Positions 6,934 through 18,138 of a DNA stretch of 38,695 nucleotides are shown one piece after another (positions within the stretch are counted from its first letter, which is position 1; each line of letters starts with the position of its first letter). The translations under genes and the position numbers were made by a program. The stretch lies in the NCBI GenBank assembly GCA_031178105.1, contig JAPSJX010000014.1, forward strand, positions 1-38,695, written 5' to 3'. The stretch is from Agrococcus sp. GTDB lineage: Bacteria; Actinomycetota; Actinomycetes; Actinomycetales; Microbacteriaceae. The notes under the pieces are model-generated. The model saw only the letters and a program-made list of their open reading frames with translations. It made no database searches and was not told where the DNA came from.

Positions 6934-8346
6934 TCAGCCGATCCTTTCCTGACGACCGAGGATGCCCTGCGGTCGGAACAGCAGCACCAGGATGAGCACG
7001 AGCAGCGCGATCGCGTACCGGAGGTCGGGGGCGATGAACAGCGTCGAGACCTCGGTGACGAGACCGATGATCACCGCACCGACGAGCGCGCCGAACGCGC
7101 TGCCGAGGCCGCCGAGCGTGACGCTCGCGAAGAGCAGCAGGAGGATCGTGAACCCGACGTCCCATTTGATGTTCGCGCCGATGAAGTAGGTGTAGAGGAT
7201 GCCGGCGCCGCCCGTCAGCAGGCCCGCGAGCACCCAGACGATGCGGATGACGCGGTCGACGTCGATGCCGGATGCCGAGGCGAGGCTGGCGTTGTCGCTC
7301 ACGGCGCGCGTCGCCTTCCCGATGCGCGTGCGCGTCAGGAAGAGGCCGACCCCGACGAGCACGACGATCGCGATCACCGTGCTCACGATGTTCGAGGCGC
7401 GCATGAGCACGGGGCCGATCTCCACGACCGGGCCGCGATCGACGGAGAGGCCGTAGGTGCCGCCGCCGATGAGGAACTGGAAGAAGTACCGCAGCGCGAT
7501 CGAGAGACCGATCGTGACGATCAGCACCTGCACGAGGCCGACGCGCCGCCGGCGGAGCGGCTTGAAGATCGCCCAGTCGTGCATCCAGCCGAAGGCGGCG
7601 GAGGCGACGAGCGTGACGACGATGGCGATCCAGGCCGGCCAGTTCACGAGGGTGGTGGCCGCGTAGAAGACGACGCCGCCGAAGGTCAGCAGCTCGCCGT
7701 GGGCGAAGTTGTTGACGCCCGTCGTGCCGAAGATCAGCGTGATGCCGATCGCGGCGAGGGCGAGCAGCAGGCCGAAGTTGAGGCCGGAGATCACGCGGGA
7801 GAGCAGCAGCGAGCCGAAGTCGGTCGCGATGGCACCGGTCGAGGTCGCATCCGTGGGCTCCTCCCCGCCGCCCGTGGTCGGCTCACCGCTCGAGCCGCCG
7901 TCGCCGCCCGAGCCGCCGCCGGCCGGTGGTGCGGGGGCCGACTCGCCGAAGGGGAACAGCACGCCGACCGATGACGACCCGCCGACCTCGAACTCGCGGC
8001 TCTCGAACGACGGATCGCGGAGCGTCACGCCCTCCGGCAGCGTCGCGGTGTCGATCGAGACCGTGTACGTGCCTGTCTGCTGGATCGGCACCATCCAGCG
8101 CCCGTCGGCGCCGGTCGCGACGGTCTCGTCGACGCCGTTGCCGGTGACGGAGATCTCCACGCCCTCCAGCGGCGTCTGCCCGTCGCGGACGATGCCGTTG
8201 AAGTTGTAGGGAGCTGCCTGCTCGGTCATGGGCAGTGGGGCTGCCGCGACCGCGGTCGCACCACCCGCCACCATGCCCATGACGGCCAGGGCTACGGCGA
8301 TCGCTCGCCGCATCCCGCTCCGTCGCGGTCTGCTGGACGTCTTCAC
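6934..8346 (-). CDS. livH: Branched-chain amino acid-type permease LivH with N-terminal secreted carboxypeptidase-regulatory-like domain
   Basis: At 470 residues this is about 180 longer than a usual LivH. Residues 1-36 form a signal peptide (RRAIAVALAVMGMVAGGATAVAAA). Residues about 47-133 look like a CarboxypepD_reg/CNA-B-type beta-sandwich, opening YNFNGIVRDGQTPLEGVEISV with ADGRWMVPI and TGTYTVSID. Residues about 134-175 are a Gly/Ser/Pro linker. The permease follows from about 178, with GLNFGLLLALAAIGITLIFG, GVNNFAHGELLTFGG and the coupling segment TRIGKATRAVSDN. It ends LFRPQGILGRQERIG. The GTG start at 8346 is preceded by GGAGGA (8355-8350); an ATG at 8313 is an alternative. The extra domain should face outside the cell. 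It is first gene of livHMGF. Confidence 0.88.
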   Translation of the reverse strand: MKTSSRPRRSGMRRAIAVALAVMGMVAGGATAVAAAPLPMTEQAAPYNFNGIVRDGQTPLEGVEISVTGNGVDETVATGADGRWMVPIQQTGTYTVSIDTATLPEGVTLRDPSFESREFEVGGSSSVGVLFPFGESAPAPPAGGGSGGDGGSSGEPTTGGGEEPTDATSTGAIATDFGSLLLSRVISGLNFGLLLALAAIGITLIFGTTGVNNFAHGELLTFGGVVFYAATTLVNWPAWIAIVVTLVASAAFGWMHDWAIFKPLRRRRVGLVQVLIVTIGLSIALRYFFQFLIGGGTYGLSVDRGPVVEIGPVLMRASNIVSTVIAIVVLVGVGLFLTRTRIGKATRAVSDNASLASASGIDVDRVIRIVWVLAGLLTGGAGILYTYFIGANIKWDVGFTILLLLFASVTLGGLGSAFGALVGAVIIGLVTEVSTLFIAPDLRYAIALLVLILVLLFRPQGILGRQERIG

Positions 8347-8421
8347 ATGTCCTCCATGCTGTGGGGCCGCGCAGGCACAAGGGAATGCGGTGCGCATGAT
8401 GCCCGTTACATCGGTGGGGAA

Positions 8422-8426
8422 ACAGT

Positions 8427-8427
<1 letters not shown>
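8422..8427 (-). promoter_or_regulatory. -10 element of livHMGF
   Basis: Read on the - strand, TACTGT lies 75 bases before the GTG of livH. It is identical to the putative -10 of the importer lipoprotein gene, which would let the two halves of the system share promoter character. No clear -35 was seen. Confidence 0.4.
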
Positions 8428-10033
<1,606 letters not shown>

Positions 10034-10054
10034 CCTCGCGCCCGCGCGCTCATC

Positions 10055-10121
10055 GAGAGGTGCTCGCGCGGTCGGCAGGTGCCCGCCTGCGGGCACCCGC
10101 CGTCCCGTCGGGCACCTCTCG
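10055..10121. repeat. Palindromic intergenic element, copy A
   Basis: This 67-base nested palindrome begins 22 bases after the guaB stop. The outer stem is GAGAGGTGC (10055-10063) with GCACCTCTC (10112-10120). The inner stem is GGTGCCCG (10078-10085) with CGGGCACC (10090-10097). A related element of the same length lies at 11094-11160. About 77% of positions agree in either orientation, and the loop bases agree better when copy B is inverted. It may also terminate guaB transcription. Confidence 0.65.
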
Positions 10122-10186
10122 CGGTTGTCCACAGTGCGGGTAGCGGGTGGCGCGCGATCGGGCGTGCGCACGGCAGGGTGCGCGGC

Positions 10187-11092
10187 ATGGACATCCCGCT
10201 GCATGCGTCCGGCGTCGGCGACGGGCTCGTCCGGCTCGACCGCGACCCGCTCATGGAGCGGCTCCGGCGCGGGCAGTACGCGCCCGCGGATGCGCTCGCG
10301 GCCGCGAGCAGCGACGAGCGCTATCTCGCCTCGGTGCGAGCGGCCGTCGCAGCTCGGCCGGGTGCGGTCCTCGCGCGCGAGTCCGCGCTCGCGCTCGCGG
10401 GGCTGCCGTTCGGCAGGCCGACCGACGTCTTCACGATCGGTGATCCTGCCACCTCCGGATCGAAGGCCGGGGTGCGCAACTCGCACGTGCCCATCGCGGA
10501 GCAGGACACCGCCGTCATCGACGGGATGGCCTGCGCCTCCGTCGCGCACGCCCTCGCGGACATCGCGCGTCGCGGTGCGCAGCTCGATGCGGTCAGCGCG
10601 ACGGATGCGGCGCTGCGGCGCGCCGCTGTCTCCCGCGACGCGATCCTCGACGCCCTCACGCGCCAGGGGCCGCGCGGCCAGCGGCGAGCGCGCTGGGTCG
10701 TCGACTTCGCCGACCCGCGCGCCGAGTCGGTGGGGGAGTCGTGGAGCCGGGTGGTGCTCGCCCGGCTCGGCGCGCCGGCACCTGAGCTGCAGGCGCGCAT
10801 ACCGACCGTGACCATGGGCGACCGCTGGGTCGACTTCCGCTGGCTCCGCCCCGGGCGTCGCCCGCTCGCCGGCGAGTTCGACGGCTTCGTCAAGTACGGC
10901 GTGATCGCCGAGTCGCGCGGCTCGACGGGCGCCAAGGCGCTGTTCGACGAGAAGCGGCGCGAGGATGCGATCCGCTCGAGCCACGACGTCGCGCGCTGGG
11001 TGTGGGGCGACCTGCTGGGGACACCCGGGCTGGCGCGGATCCTGGCCGCGGCGGGGCTCGAGCTCGGCCAGCCGCGCTGCGCGCGATGGTGA
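10187..11092 (+). CDS. AbiEi-like / DUF559-like protein with a PD-(D/E)XK-type C-terminus
   Basis: This 301-residue cytoplasmic protein is of a type widespread in actinobacteria and often annotated as an AbiEi-family antitoxin-domain or DUF559 protein. Residues about 12-80 resemble the AbiEi start region: a short helix-turn-helix-like stretch, then AVLARESALALAGLPF. The C-terminal part has the restriction-endonuclease-fold pattern: Glu184 (SVGES), Asp216 (WVDFRW), Glu230-Phe-Asp232 and Lys236 (GEFDGFVKYG), then FDEKRREDAIRSSHDVARWVWGDL. The activity is untested. No partner toxin is next to it. The ATG at 10187 has no good Shine-Dalgarno site. The gene lies between guaB and guaB3 and is bracketed by two palindromic elements, which suggests accessory status. 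Confidence 0.6.
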   Translation: MDIPLHASGVGDGLVRLDRDPLMERLRRGQYAPADALAAASSDERYLASVRAAVAARPGAVLARESALALAGLPFGRPTDVFTIGDPATSGSKAGVRNSHVPIAEQDTAVIDGMACASVAHALADIARRGAQLDAVSATDAALRRAAVSRDAILDALTRQGPRGQRRARWVVDFADPRAESVGESWSRVVLARLGAPAPELQARIPTVTMGDRWVDFRWLRPGRRPLAGEFDGFVKYGVIAESRGSTGAKALFDEKRREDAIRSSHDVARWVWGDLLGTPGLARILAAAGLELGQPRCARW

Positions 11093-11093
11093 C

Positions 11094-11160
11094 GACAGGT
11101 GCCCGCGCGGTCGAACGGTGCCCGCAGGCGGGTACCGCTCGACCGCTCGGGGACCTCTCG
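11094..11160. repeat. Palindromic intergenic element, copy B
   Basis: This 67-base element starts 1 base after the stop of the nuclease-like gene. Its centre forms a 40-base hairpin: GCGGTCGA (11107-11114) pairs with TCGACCGC (11139-11146), and CGGTGCCCGC (11116-11125) pairs with GCGGGTACCG (11128-11137) through one G-T pair. It is related to copy A at 10055-10121. Confidence 0.65.
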
Positions 11161-11227
11161 GCATTTCGGGCGGCGCTGCGCCACGCGAGCGTGCTCGGGC
11201 GCTGAGCGTCCCTCGCTCCCTGCGGGA

Positions 11228-11233
11228 TAGGCT
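11228..11233 (+). promoter_or_regulatory. -10 element of guaB3, leaderless geometry
   Basis: TAGGCT is followed by 6 nt and the GTG start at 11240. This places a transcription start at the first base of the gene. Confidence 0.5.
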
Positions 11234-11239
11234 GGGCGG

Positions 11240-12364
11240 GTGACGGAGATCGAGATCGGCCGCAGCAAGCGCGCCCGCACCGGGTACGGCTTCGACGACA
11301 TCAGCATCGTGCCGTCACGGCGCACGCGCGACAGCGACCTCGTCTCGCTGCAGTGGCAGATCGACGCCTTCAAGTTCGAGATCCCGGTCATGAGCGCCCC
11401 GACCGACTCGGTGACGAGCCCCGCCACGGCGATCGCCCTCGGTCGCGCCGGTGGCGTGGGCGTGCTCAACCTCGAGGGCGTCTGGACGCGCTACGACGAC
11501 CCCGAGCCGCTGCTCGCCGAGATCGCGCGCCTGCCCGCCGACCTCGCGACGAGCCGCATGCGCGAGATCTACGCCGAGCCGATCAAGCCGGAGCTCATCC
11601 GCGACCGGCTCGCGCAGATCCGCGACGCCGGCGTGCCCGTCTCGGGCAGCCTCAGTCCGCAGGCCGTGCAGGAGCACTACGAGACGGTGCTCGCGGCGGG
11701 CGTCGAGCTCATGGTCATCCGGGGCGCGACGGTGAGCGCCGAGCACGTCTCGGCCGAGCGCGGCGCACCGCTCAACCTCAAGCAGTTCATCTACGAGCTC
11801 GACGTGCCCGTCGTGGTCGGCGGCGTCGTCACCTACACGGCCGCCCTCCACCTCATGCGCACGGGCGCGGCCGGCGTGCTCGTCGGCTTCGGCGGCGGCG
11901 CGGCGTCGACGAGCGAGAGGGTGCTCGGCGTGGCAGCCCCGATGGCGACGGCTGTGAGCGACGTCGCCGCGGCCCGGCGCGACTACCTCGACGAGTCCGG
12001 CGGCCGCTACGTGCACGTCATCGCCGACGGCTCGCTCGGCACCTCCGGCCAGGTCGTCAAGGCGCTCGCGTGCGGCGCCGACGGCGTCATGCTCGGCACC
12101 GCGCTCGCGCGCGCCACGGATGCCCCCGGCCGCGGCTGGCACTGGGGCCCGGAGGCGCACAACCAGAAGCTGCCTCGCGGCAACCGCGTGCAGGTCGACC
12201 AGGTCGGCCCGCTCGACGTCGTGCTGAACGGACCGTCACCGGTCGCGGACGGCACGGCGAACATCATGGGCGCGCTGCGCAAGGCGATGTCGACGACCGG
12301 CTACAAGGATCTCAAGGAGTTCCAGCGGATCGACGTGGTCGTCGAGAGCAGCCCGCCGCGCTAG
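11240..12364 (+). CDS. guaB3: GuaB3 family IMP dehydrogenase-related protein
   Basis: This 374-residue TIM-barrel protein belongs to the GuaB3 group, found beside guaB and guaA in actinobacteria. It starts RTGYGFDDISIVPSRRTRD and keeps the barrel order VMSAPTDSVTSP, GGVGVLNLEG, VVGGVVTYTAALHL, HVIADGSLGTSGQVVKALACGADGVMLGT. It lacks CBS domains. Where true IMP dehydrogenases carry the Cys loop GPGSICTTR it has GFGGGAASTSERV, so no catalytic cysteine is visible. M. tuberculosis GuaB3 likewise lacks it. Its reaction is therefore uncertain, with GMP-reductase-like or regulatory roles possible. The gene starts with GTG, 6 nt after a TANNNT hexamer, and ends 35 bases before glpD. Confidence 0.92.
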   Translation: MTEIEIGRSKRARTGYGFDDISIVPSRRTRDSDLVSLQWQIDAFKFEIPVMSAPTDSVTSPATAIALGRAGGVGVLNLEGVWTRYDDPEPLLAEIARLPADLATSRMREIYAEPIKPELIRDRLAQIRDAGVPVSGSLSPQAVQEHYETVLAAGVELMVIRGATVSAEHVSAERGAPLNLKQFIYELDVPVVVGGVVTYTAALHLMRTGAAGVLVGFGGGAASTSERVLGVAAPMATAVSDVAAARRDYLDESGGRYVHVIADGSLGTSGQVVKALACGADGVMLGTALARATDAPGRGWHWGPEAHNQKLPRGNRVQVDQVGPLDVVLNGPSPVADGTANIMGALRKAMSTTGYKDLKEFQRIDVVVESSPPR

Positions 12365-12399
12365 ACCGCCCGCCCGGGCGCCGCATCCAAGGAGGATCC

Positions 12400-14184
12400 A
12401 TGGCTGAGACCACCAACAGCGTGAGTCGGTCGAGGAAGCTCGGCCCCGAGGAGCGCGCCGCGGCGATCGCCTCGCTCCGCGAGCGCGAGGTCGACGTGCT
12501 CGTGATCGGCGGCGGCATCGTCGGCACCGGCGCGGCGCTCGACGCCGTCACCCGGGGCCTGCGTGTCGGGCTCATCGAGGGGCGCGACTTCGCCTCCGGC
12601 ACGTCGAGCCGCTCGTCGAAGCTCATCCACGGCGGCATCCGCTACCTCGAGCAGGCGAACTTCGGGCTCGTCCGCGAGGCGCTCATCGAGCGCGGCCTGC
12701 TGCTGCAGCGGCTCGCACCGCACCTCGTCAAGCCCGTGCGCTTCCTCTACCCGCTCACGACCCCGGTGGTCGAGCGCGCGTACATCGGCGCCGGCATGGC
12801 GATGTACGACGCGTTCAGCTACACCGGCTTCATGAAGCCGGGCGTGCCCATGCACCGGCACCTCTCCAAGAAGCAGATGCTCAAGGAGATCCCGTCGCTC
12901 GACCCGAACGCGCTCGTGGGCGGCCTCACCTACTACGACGGCCAGGTCGACGACGCCCGCTACGTCGCCGAGCTCGCGCGCACCGCGTCGTTCTACGGCG
13001 CGCACGTCGCCAGCCGCGTGCGGGCGGAGGGCTTCCTCAAGGTGGGGGAGCGGGTCGTCGGCGTGCAGGCGCACGACTACGAGACCGGCGAGCTGTTCGA
13101 GATCCGCGCCAAGCAGGTCGTGAACGCGACCGGCGTGTGGACGGGCGACACCCAGGCGATGGTCGGCGCGCGCGGCGAGTTCAAGGTGCGCGCGTCGAAG
13201 GGCGTGCACCTCGTGGTGCCGCGCGACCGCTTCCACTCGTCGATGGGCCTGCTGCTGCGCACCGAGAAGAGCGTGCTCTTCGTCATCCCGTGGGGCCGGC
13301 ACTGGATCATCGGCACCACCGACACCGACTGGGAGCTCGACAAGGCGCACCCGGCGGCGACGGCGGCCGACATCGACTACATCCTCGACCACGTCAACTC
13401 GGTGCTGTCGATGAAGCTGACGCGCAGCGACGTCGAGGGCGTCTACGCGGGCCTGCGGCCGTTGCTCGCCGCGAGCGACGGCGGATCCACCGCCAACCTC
13501 TCGCGCGAGCACTACGTCTCGCACACCGTGCCGGGCCTGGTGCTCATCGCGGGCGGCAAGTGGACGACCTACCGCGTGATGGCGAAGGACGCGATCGACG
13601 AGGCCGCGAGCGCGATGGACGGCAAGGTGCCGGACTCCTGCACCGAGCAGATCCCGCTGCTCGGGGCCGTCGGCTACCGCGCGGCGTGGAACAAGCGCGC
13701 GAGGATCGCACGCGCGTTCGGCGTGCACAAGCACCGGATCGAGCACCTGCTGAACCGCTACGGCACGCTCACCGACGAGGTGCTCGACATCATCCGACAG
13801 CAGCCGGAGCTCGCGGAGCCGCTGCCGGGGGCCGACGACTACATCGGCGCCGAGGTGCGCTACGCGTGCACGCACGAGGGCGCACTGCACCTCGACGACG
13901 TGCTCGCGCGCCGCACCCGCATCTCGATCGAGTCGTGGGACCGCGGCGTCGCCGCCGCCCCCGTCGCGGCGCGGATCATGGCGGATGCGCTCGGCTGGGA
14001 CGAGGCGAGGGTGGAGAAGGAGATCAACACCTACAACAAGCGCGTCGCAGCGGAGCTCGCCAGCCAGGAGCTGCCGGACGACGAGTCGGCCGACCGGGCC
14101 CGGCTGGAGGCGCCCGAGATCGTGCCGCTCGGGGCGCTCCCGACGGCGAGCGCGGTGGGCACCCGCCCGGAGCCCGCCGCCTGA
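12400..14184 (+). CDS. glpD: Glycerol-3-phosphate dehydrogenase (FAD-dependent, GlpD)
   Basis: This is a 594-residue membrane-associated flavoenzyme that oxidises sn-glycerol 3-phosphate to dihydroxyacetone phosphate and passes electrons to quinone. The FAD-binding motif VDVLVIGGGIVGTG is at residues 31-44. SGTSSRSSKLIHGGIRYLEQ, diagnostic for GlpD, follows near 68-87. Later come NATGVWTGD, ASKGVHLVVPRDRF, IPWGRHWIIGTTDTDW and AGGKWTTYRVMAKDA. The C-terminal helical cap (about 420-560) is present and a Pro/Ala tail ends the protein. The ATG is preceded by AAGGAGG at 12389-12395. It may be read through from guaB3 (35-base gap). The glycerophosphodiesterase at 23.1 kb could supply its substrate, though it is not linked. 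Confidence 0.95.
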   Translation: MAETTNSVSRSRKLGPEERAAAIASLREREVDVLVIGGGIVGTGAALDAVTRGLRVGLIEGRDFASGTSSRSSKLIHGGIRYLEQANFGLVREALIERGLLLQRLAPHLVKPVRFLYPLTTPVVERAYIGAGMAMYDAFSYTGFMKPGVPMHRHLSKKQMLKEIPSLDPNALVGGLTYYDGQVDDARYVAELARTASFYGAHVASRVRAEGFLKVGERVVGVQAHDYETGELFEIRAKQVVNATGVWTGDTQAMVGARGEFKVRASKGVHLVVPRDRFHSSMGLLLRTEKSVLFVIPWGRHWIIGTTDTDWELDKAHPAATAADIDYILDHVNSVLSMKLTRSDVEGVYAGLRPLLAASDGGSTANLSREHYVSHTVPGLVLIAGGKWTTYRVMAKDAIDEAASAMDGKVPDSCTEQIPLLGAVGYRAAWNKRARIARAFGVHKHRIEHLLNRYGTLTDEVLDIIRQQPELAEPLPGADDYIGAEVRYACTHEGALHLDDVLARRTRISIESWDRGVAAAPVAARIMADALGWDEARVEKEINTYNKRVAAELASQELPDDESADRARLEAPEIVPLGALPTASAVGTRPEPAA

Positions 14185-14210
14185 CGCCGGTCCGGCGACG
14201 GAGCGGCCGG

Positions 14211-14216
14211 TAGGAT
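14211..14216 (+). promoter_or_regulatory. -10 element of the SURF1 gene
   Basis: TAGGAT lies 4 nt before a GTG (14221) and 10 nt before the in-frame ATG at 14227. A start about 7 nt downstream would give a leader of only a few bases before the ATG. Confidence 0.4.
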
Positions 14217-14220
14217 CGGG

Positions 14221-15075
14221 GTGCAGATGAGCACCCCCCTCCCCACCTTCCGGCAGGTCGCGACGCGGCCTCGCTGGATCGGCGTGCTCGTCGCCTGCCT
14301 GGCCGTCGCCGGGCTCTTCGCACTGCTCGGCCAGTGGCAGATCGCGCGCGCCGTCGAGCAGGGCCAGGCCGACGAGCGCGACACCGAGACGGCGGTGCCG
14401 CTGACGAGCGTCGCCGAGCCCGGCTCCACCCTCACGACCGAGGCGGGCGGGCGGATGGTCGCGTTCACCGGCGAGTGGGTGCCGGAGGACTTCGACACGC
14501 TCGCGGGCCGGAAGCAGGACGGGCGGACGGGCACGTGGGTGATCGGCCGCGTGCTCGTGTCGCCGGATGGCGCTGAGCCCGTCTCCCTGCCCGTCGCGAT
14601 CGCCTGGTTCGAGGATCCGACTGCTGCGCAGGCGCTCGTCGACCGGCGCGCGGGCGGCGATGGCGGCGATGGCGGCGACGGCGACCTCGTGGGCAGGCTG
14701 ATGCCGTCGGAGGCGCCGACGCAGGGCGACATCCGCACGGACGCCGCCGAGGCGATGAGCGTCGCGGCCCTCATCAACGAGTGGGAGGCGTACGACGGCC
14801 GCGTCTACGGCTCGTACGCGATCCTCGACGCCGCGTCGGCCGACGCATCCGGCGCGCTCGTCGACGGCGGCGAGCCGATCGTCTCGTCCCGCCCGGTCAC
14901 CGACACGCAGCTCAACGCCCTCAACATCTTCTACGCGATCGAGTGGGTCGCGTTCATGCTCTTCGCCTTCTACCTCTGGTACCGACTCGTGAAGGACGCG
15001 CTCGAGCGCGAGGTCGAGGCCATCGAAGATGCAGCGGAGGCCGCCGCAGCGGGCGGCGACGCGGCCCGCGGATAG
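14221..15075 (+). CDS. SURF1 family protein
   Basis: This is a 284-residue protein (from GTG 14221; ATG 14227 gives 282 and fits the promoter better) of the SURF1 family, which assists assembly of haem-copper cytochrome oxidases. It has the usual plan. Transmembrane helix 1 is at about 20-37 and is followed by the family hallmark LGQWQIAR (36-43). An extracytoplasmic domain contains [11 protein letters not shown] and [14 protein letters not shown], and a second helix lies at about 242-262 ([16 protein letters not shown]). A Gly/Asp repeat (about 144-153) replaces part of a loop. The last codon overlaps the -10 hexamer of the next gene. No oxidase genes are in the window. Confidence 0.88.
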   Translation: MQMSTPLPTFRQVATRPRWIGVLVACLAVAGLFALLGQWQIARAVEQGQADERDTETAVPLTSVAEPGSTLTTEAGGRMVAFTGEWVPEDFDTLAGRKQDGRTGTWVIGRVLVSPDGAEPVSLPVAIAWFEDPTAAQALVDRRAGGDGGDGGDGDLVGRLMPSEAPTQGDIRTDAAEAMSVAALINEWEAYDGRVYGSYAILDAASADASGALVDGGEPIVSSRPVTDTQLNALNIFYAIEWVAFMLFAFYLWYRLVKDALEREVEAIEDAAEAAAAGGDAARG

Positions 15076-15078
15076 GCT
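15073..15078 (+). promoter_or_regulatory. -10 element of the DUF3817 gene, leaderless geometry
   Basis: TAGGCT starts with the TAG stop codon of the SURF1 gene and is followed by 6 nt (GGAGAC) and GTG 15085. GGAG in the spacer is too close to the start to act as a normal ribosome site. Confidence 0.5.
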
Positions 15079-15084
15079 GGAGAC

Positions 15085-15608
15085 GTGCCGAGACCGATCG
15101 AACAGCTGCCCCAGATCCGCACGGCCATCACGTCCTACCGCGTGATGTCGTGGGTCACGGGCATCTTCCTGCTGCTGCTCGTGGCGGAGATGGTGCTCAA
15201 GTACTCGCCCACGCACGTCGAGCTCTTCGCATTCGGCGCGAGCGGCCCGCTCGCGCTCGAGGCGGTCGTGCCCGGCGCCGGCTGCCAGTGGTACTCGCTC
15301 TTCGTGCCCGGCGGCATGGGCTGCGAGATGACCTCCCTCGGCGACGGCGTCAACATCTCGCTCGGCATCCTCATCGCGCACGGCTGGATCTACGTGGTCT
15401 ACCTCTTCGCCTCGTTCCGCCTGTGGAGCCTGCTCCGCTGGCCCTTCACGCGCCTGTTCGCCATGGCGCTCGGCGGCGTCGTGCCGTTCCTCTCGTTCTT
15501 CGTCGAGCGCCCGATGCACCGGACCGCGCTCGCCGACCTCGCTCGACTGGAGGCCCAGCGGGCCGCCCGGTCGGCGGCCGCGCCCGCTCCCACCGCCTCG
15601 GAGGCATG

Positions 15609-15609
<1 letters not shown>
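15085..15609 (+). CDS. DUF3817 domain membrane protein
   Basis: This 174-residue membrane protein belongs to the uncharacterised DUF3817 family of actinobacteria. Three or four hydrophobic segments are visible: about 20-40 ([20 protein letters not shown]), 88-115 ([21 protein letters not shown]), 120-140, and a possible short one between. The family core (YRxMSxxxGxFLLLLVxxM and LxHGWxYxVYL) is clear. A region with two Cys residues ([17 protein letters not shown], about 70-86) sits in the loop, and the C-terminus is Ala-rich and charged. It lies directly before guaA and overlaps it, or abuts it, at the stop codon. This neighbourhood is conserved in relatives as far as recalled, but no function is established. 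Confidence 0.8.
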
Positions 15610-17180
<1,571 letters not shown>

Positions 17181-17265
17181 TCGCCCCGTAGGTCGCGCGA
17201 CGAGGCCGACCCGGACCTCGCCGGCGCGGAGGACACCCGCGCGGGCGGGGCGCGGCCGCGGGGAG

Positions 17266-17271
17266 TAGCGT
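17266..17271 (+). promoter_or_regulatory. -10 element of the membrane-protein gene, leaderless geometry
   Basis: TAGCGT is followed by 7 nt (CGACCGC) and the ATG at 17279. The spacer after guaA (17181-17278) holds nothing else recognisable. Confidence 0.5.
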
Positions 17272-17278
17272 CGACCGC

Positions 17279-17983
17279 ATGGGTGCTGGGCAGTCGCGCG
17301 AACGCTCGGCCCGGGCGGCCGCGCTCTGGCTGCTCGTGATCGGCTTCGTCGCGAGCGCGATGGTGAGCCTCGCCCCCGCGAGCTTCCTGCAGGCTCGGCT
17401 GCGCTTCGCCTGCGAGCGCTCGGGCGGCGACTGGATCTGCGACGACGGAGCCGCGCTGCTGTGGCCCGCGATCGCCGGCACCGCGCTCGGCGCGCTCGCG
17501 CTCGGCGGCGTCGCGCTGCTCATCCGCGCCACGTGGGACCGGGCGCGGCTGCGTGCCGAGTGGCTCGGAGCCATCGCGATCATCGGCGTGCTGCCGACGC
17601 TCGTGCTCCTCGCGCTGCTGCTCTGGGACGCCATCGCGCACGACGCGTCCGGCGTCGTCCTCGATGCCAGCCGGGTCGCGATGTGGGCCGAGCGCGCGAT
17701 GCTCTCGGCGCTCGCGACGCTCGCGGCAGGCATGCTGGCGGCGAGCGGGCTGCGGATGCGCGCGCGCGGCAGGCCGCGCCGCATCGCCTTCGTCACGCTC
17801 GTGCTGGCGCTCCTGCTGCTGCTCCTCTCGGCGGCGATGTCGTCGCTCGGCACGCTGCCCTCCGGGATCGTCGCGGCGGCGTCGATCGGGGCCGGCTGGT
17901 ACGTCGCGGCAGGAGCCTGGCCCACGAGCTCGAAGCAATCCGGCGCGGATGTCGATCCGGATCGTTCCCGATCGACGCCCTGA
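17279..17983 (+). CDS. Multi-pass membrane protein of unknown function
   Basis: This 234-residue protein is not recognised. It has about five hydrophobic segments: residues about 13-33, 60-84, 96-117, 138-160 and 170-200. A pair of cysteines brackets an outward loop (FACERSGGDWICDDG, about 42-56), which could form a disulfide outside the membrane. The C-terminus after about 215 is polar (SKQSGADVDPDRSRSTP). No catalytic or transport motif is evident. It stands alone between guaA and the convergent hydrolase gene and begins with an ATG, 7 nt after a TANNNT hexamer. The Ala/Leu-rich composition matches its neighbours. It is a real gene by coding bias and promoter, function unknown. Confidence 0.65.
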   Translation: MGAGQSRERSARAAALWLLVIGFVASAMVSLAPASFLQARLRFACERSGGDWICDDGAALLWPAIAGTALGALALGGVALLIRATWDRARLRAEWLGAIAIIGVLPTLVLLALLLWDAIAHDASGVVLDASRVAMWAERAMLSALATLAAGMLAASGLRMRARGRPRRIAFVTLVLALLLLLLSAAMSSLGTLPSGIVAAASIGAGWYVAAGAWPTSSKQSGADVDPDRSRSTP

Positions 17984-18100
17984 GTGAGAGGGTCGACCGA
18001 CGACCTAAACACGCGAGGAGTCCCACCGTGAGCGCGGCCGCACGGCCCTGCTCGACCGCGCGGCCGCCGGCCGCTGACGCGTCCTGCCGTGCGCGGTGGA

Positions 18101-18138
18101 GCGATCAGGCGTGCACGGAGCGATCAGGCGTGCACGGA
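18101..18138. repeat. 19-bp tandem duplication at the hydrolase 3' end
   Basis: A 19-base unit, GCGATCAGGCGTGCACGGA, is present twice without a gap (18101-18119 and 18120-18138). The second copy contains the stop codon and last codons of the hydrolase gene; the first lies just beyond the stop. This is a recent slip-type duplication that left the reading frame intact. Confidence 0.9.

Noticed and set aside
2672-8346. Urea transporter (UrtABCDE) identity for the importer
   Set aside because: Nothing in the binding protein or neighbours (no urease genes) separates urea from amino acids or amides. Only the HAAT-type class is supported.
8405-8422. GlnR-type box at the livH promoter
   Set aside because: GTTAC and GAAAC are present but 9 nt apart instead of 6, and they lie downstream of the predicted livH -10.
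11240-12364. GuaB3 as a second functional IMP dehydrogenase
   Set aside because: The catalytic cysteine loop is replaced by a Gly/Ala/Ser/Thr stretch and the CBS domains are missing.
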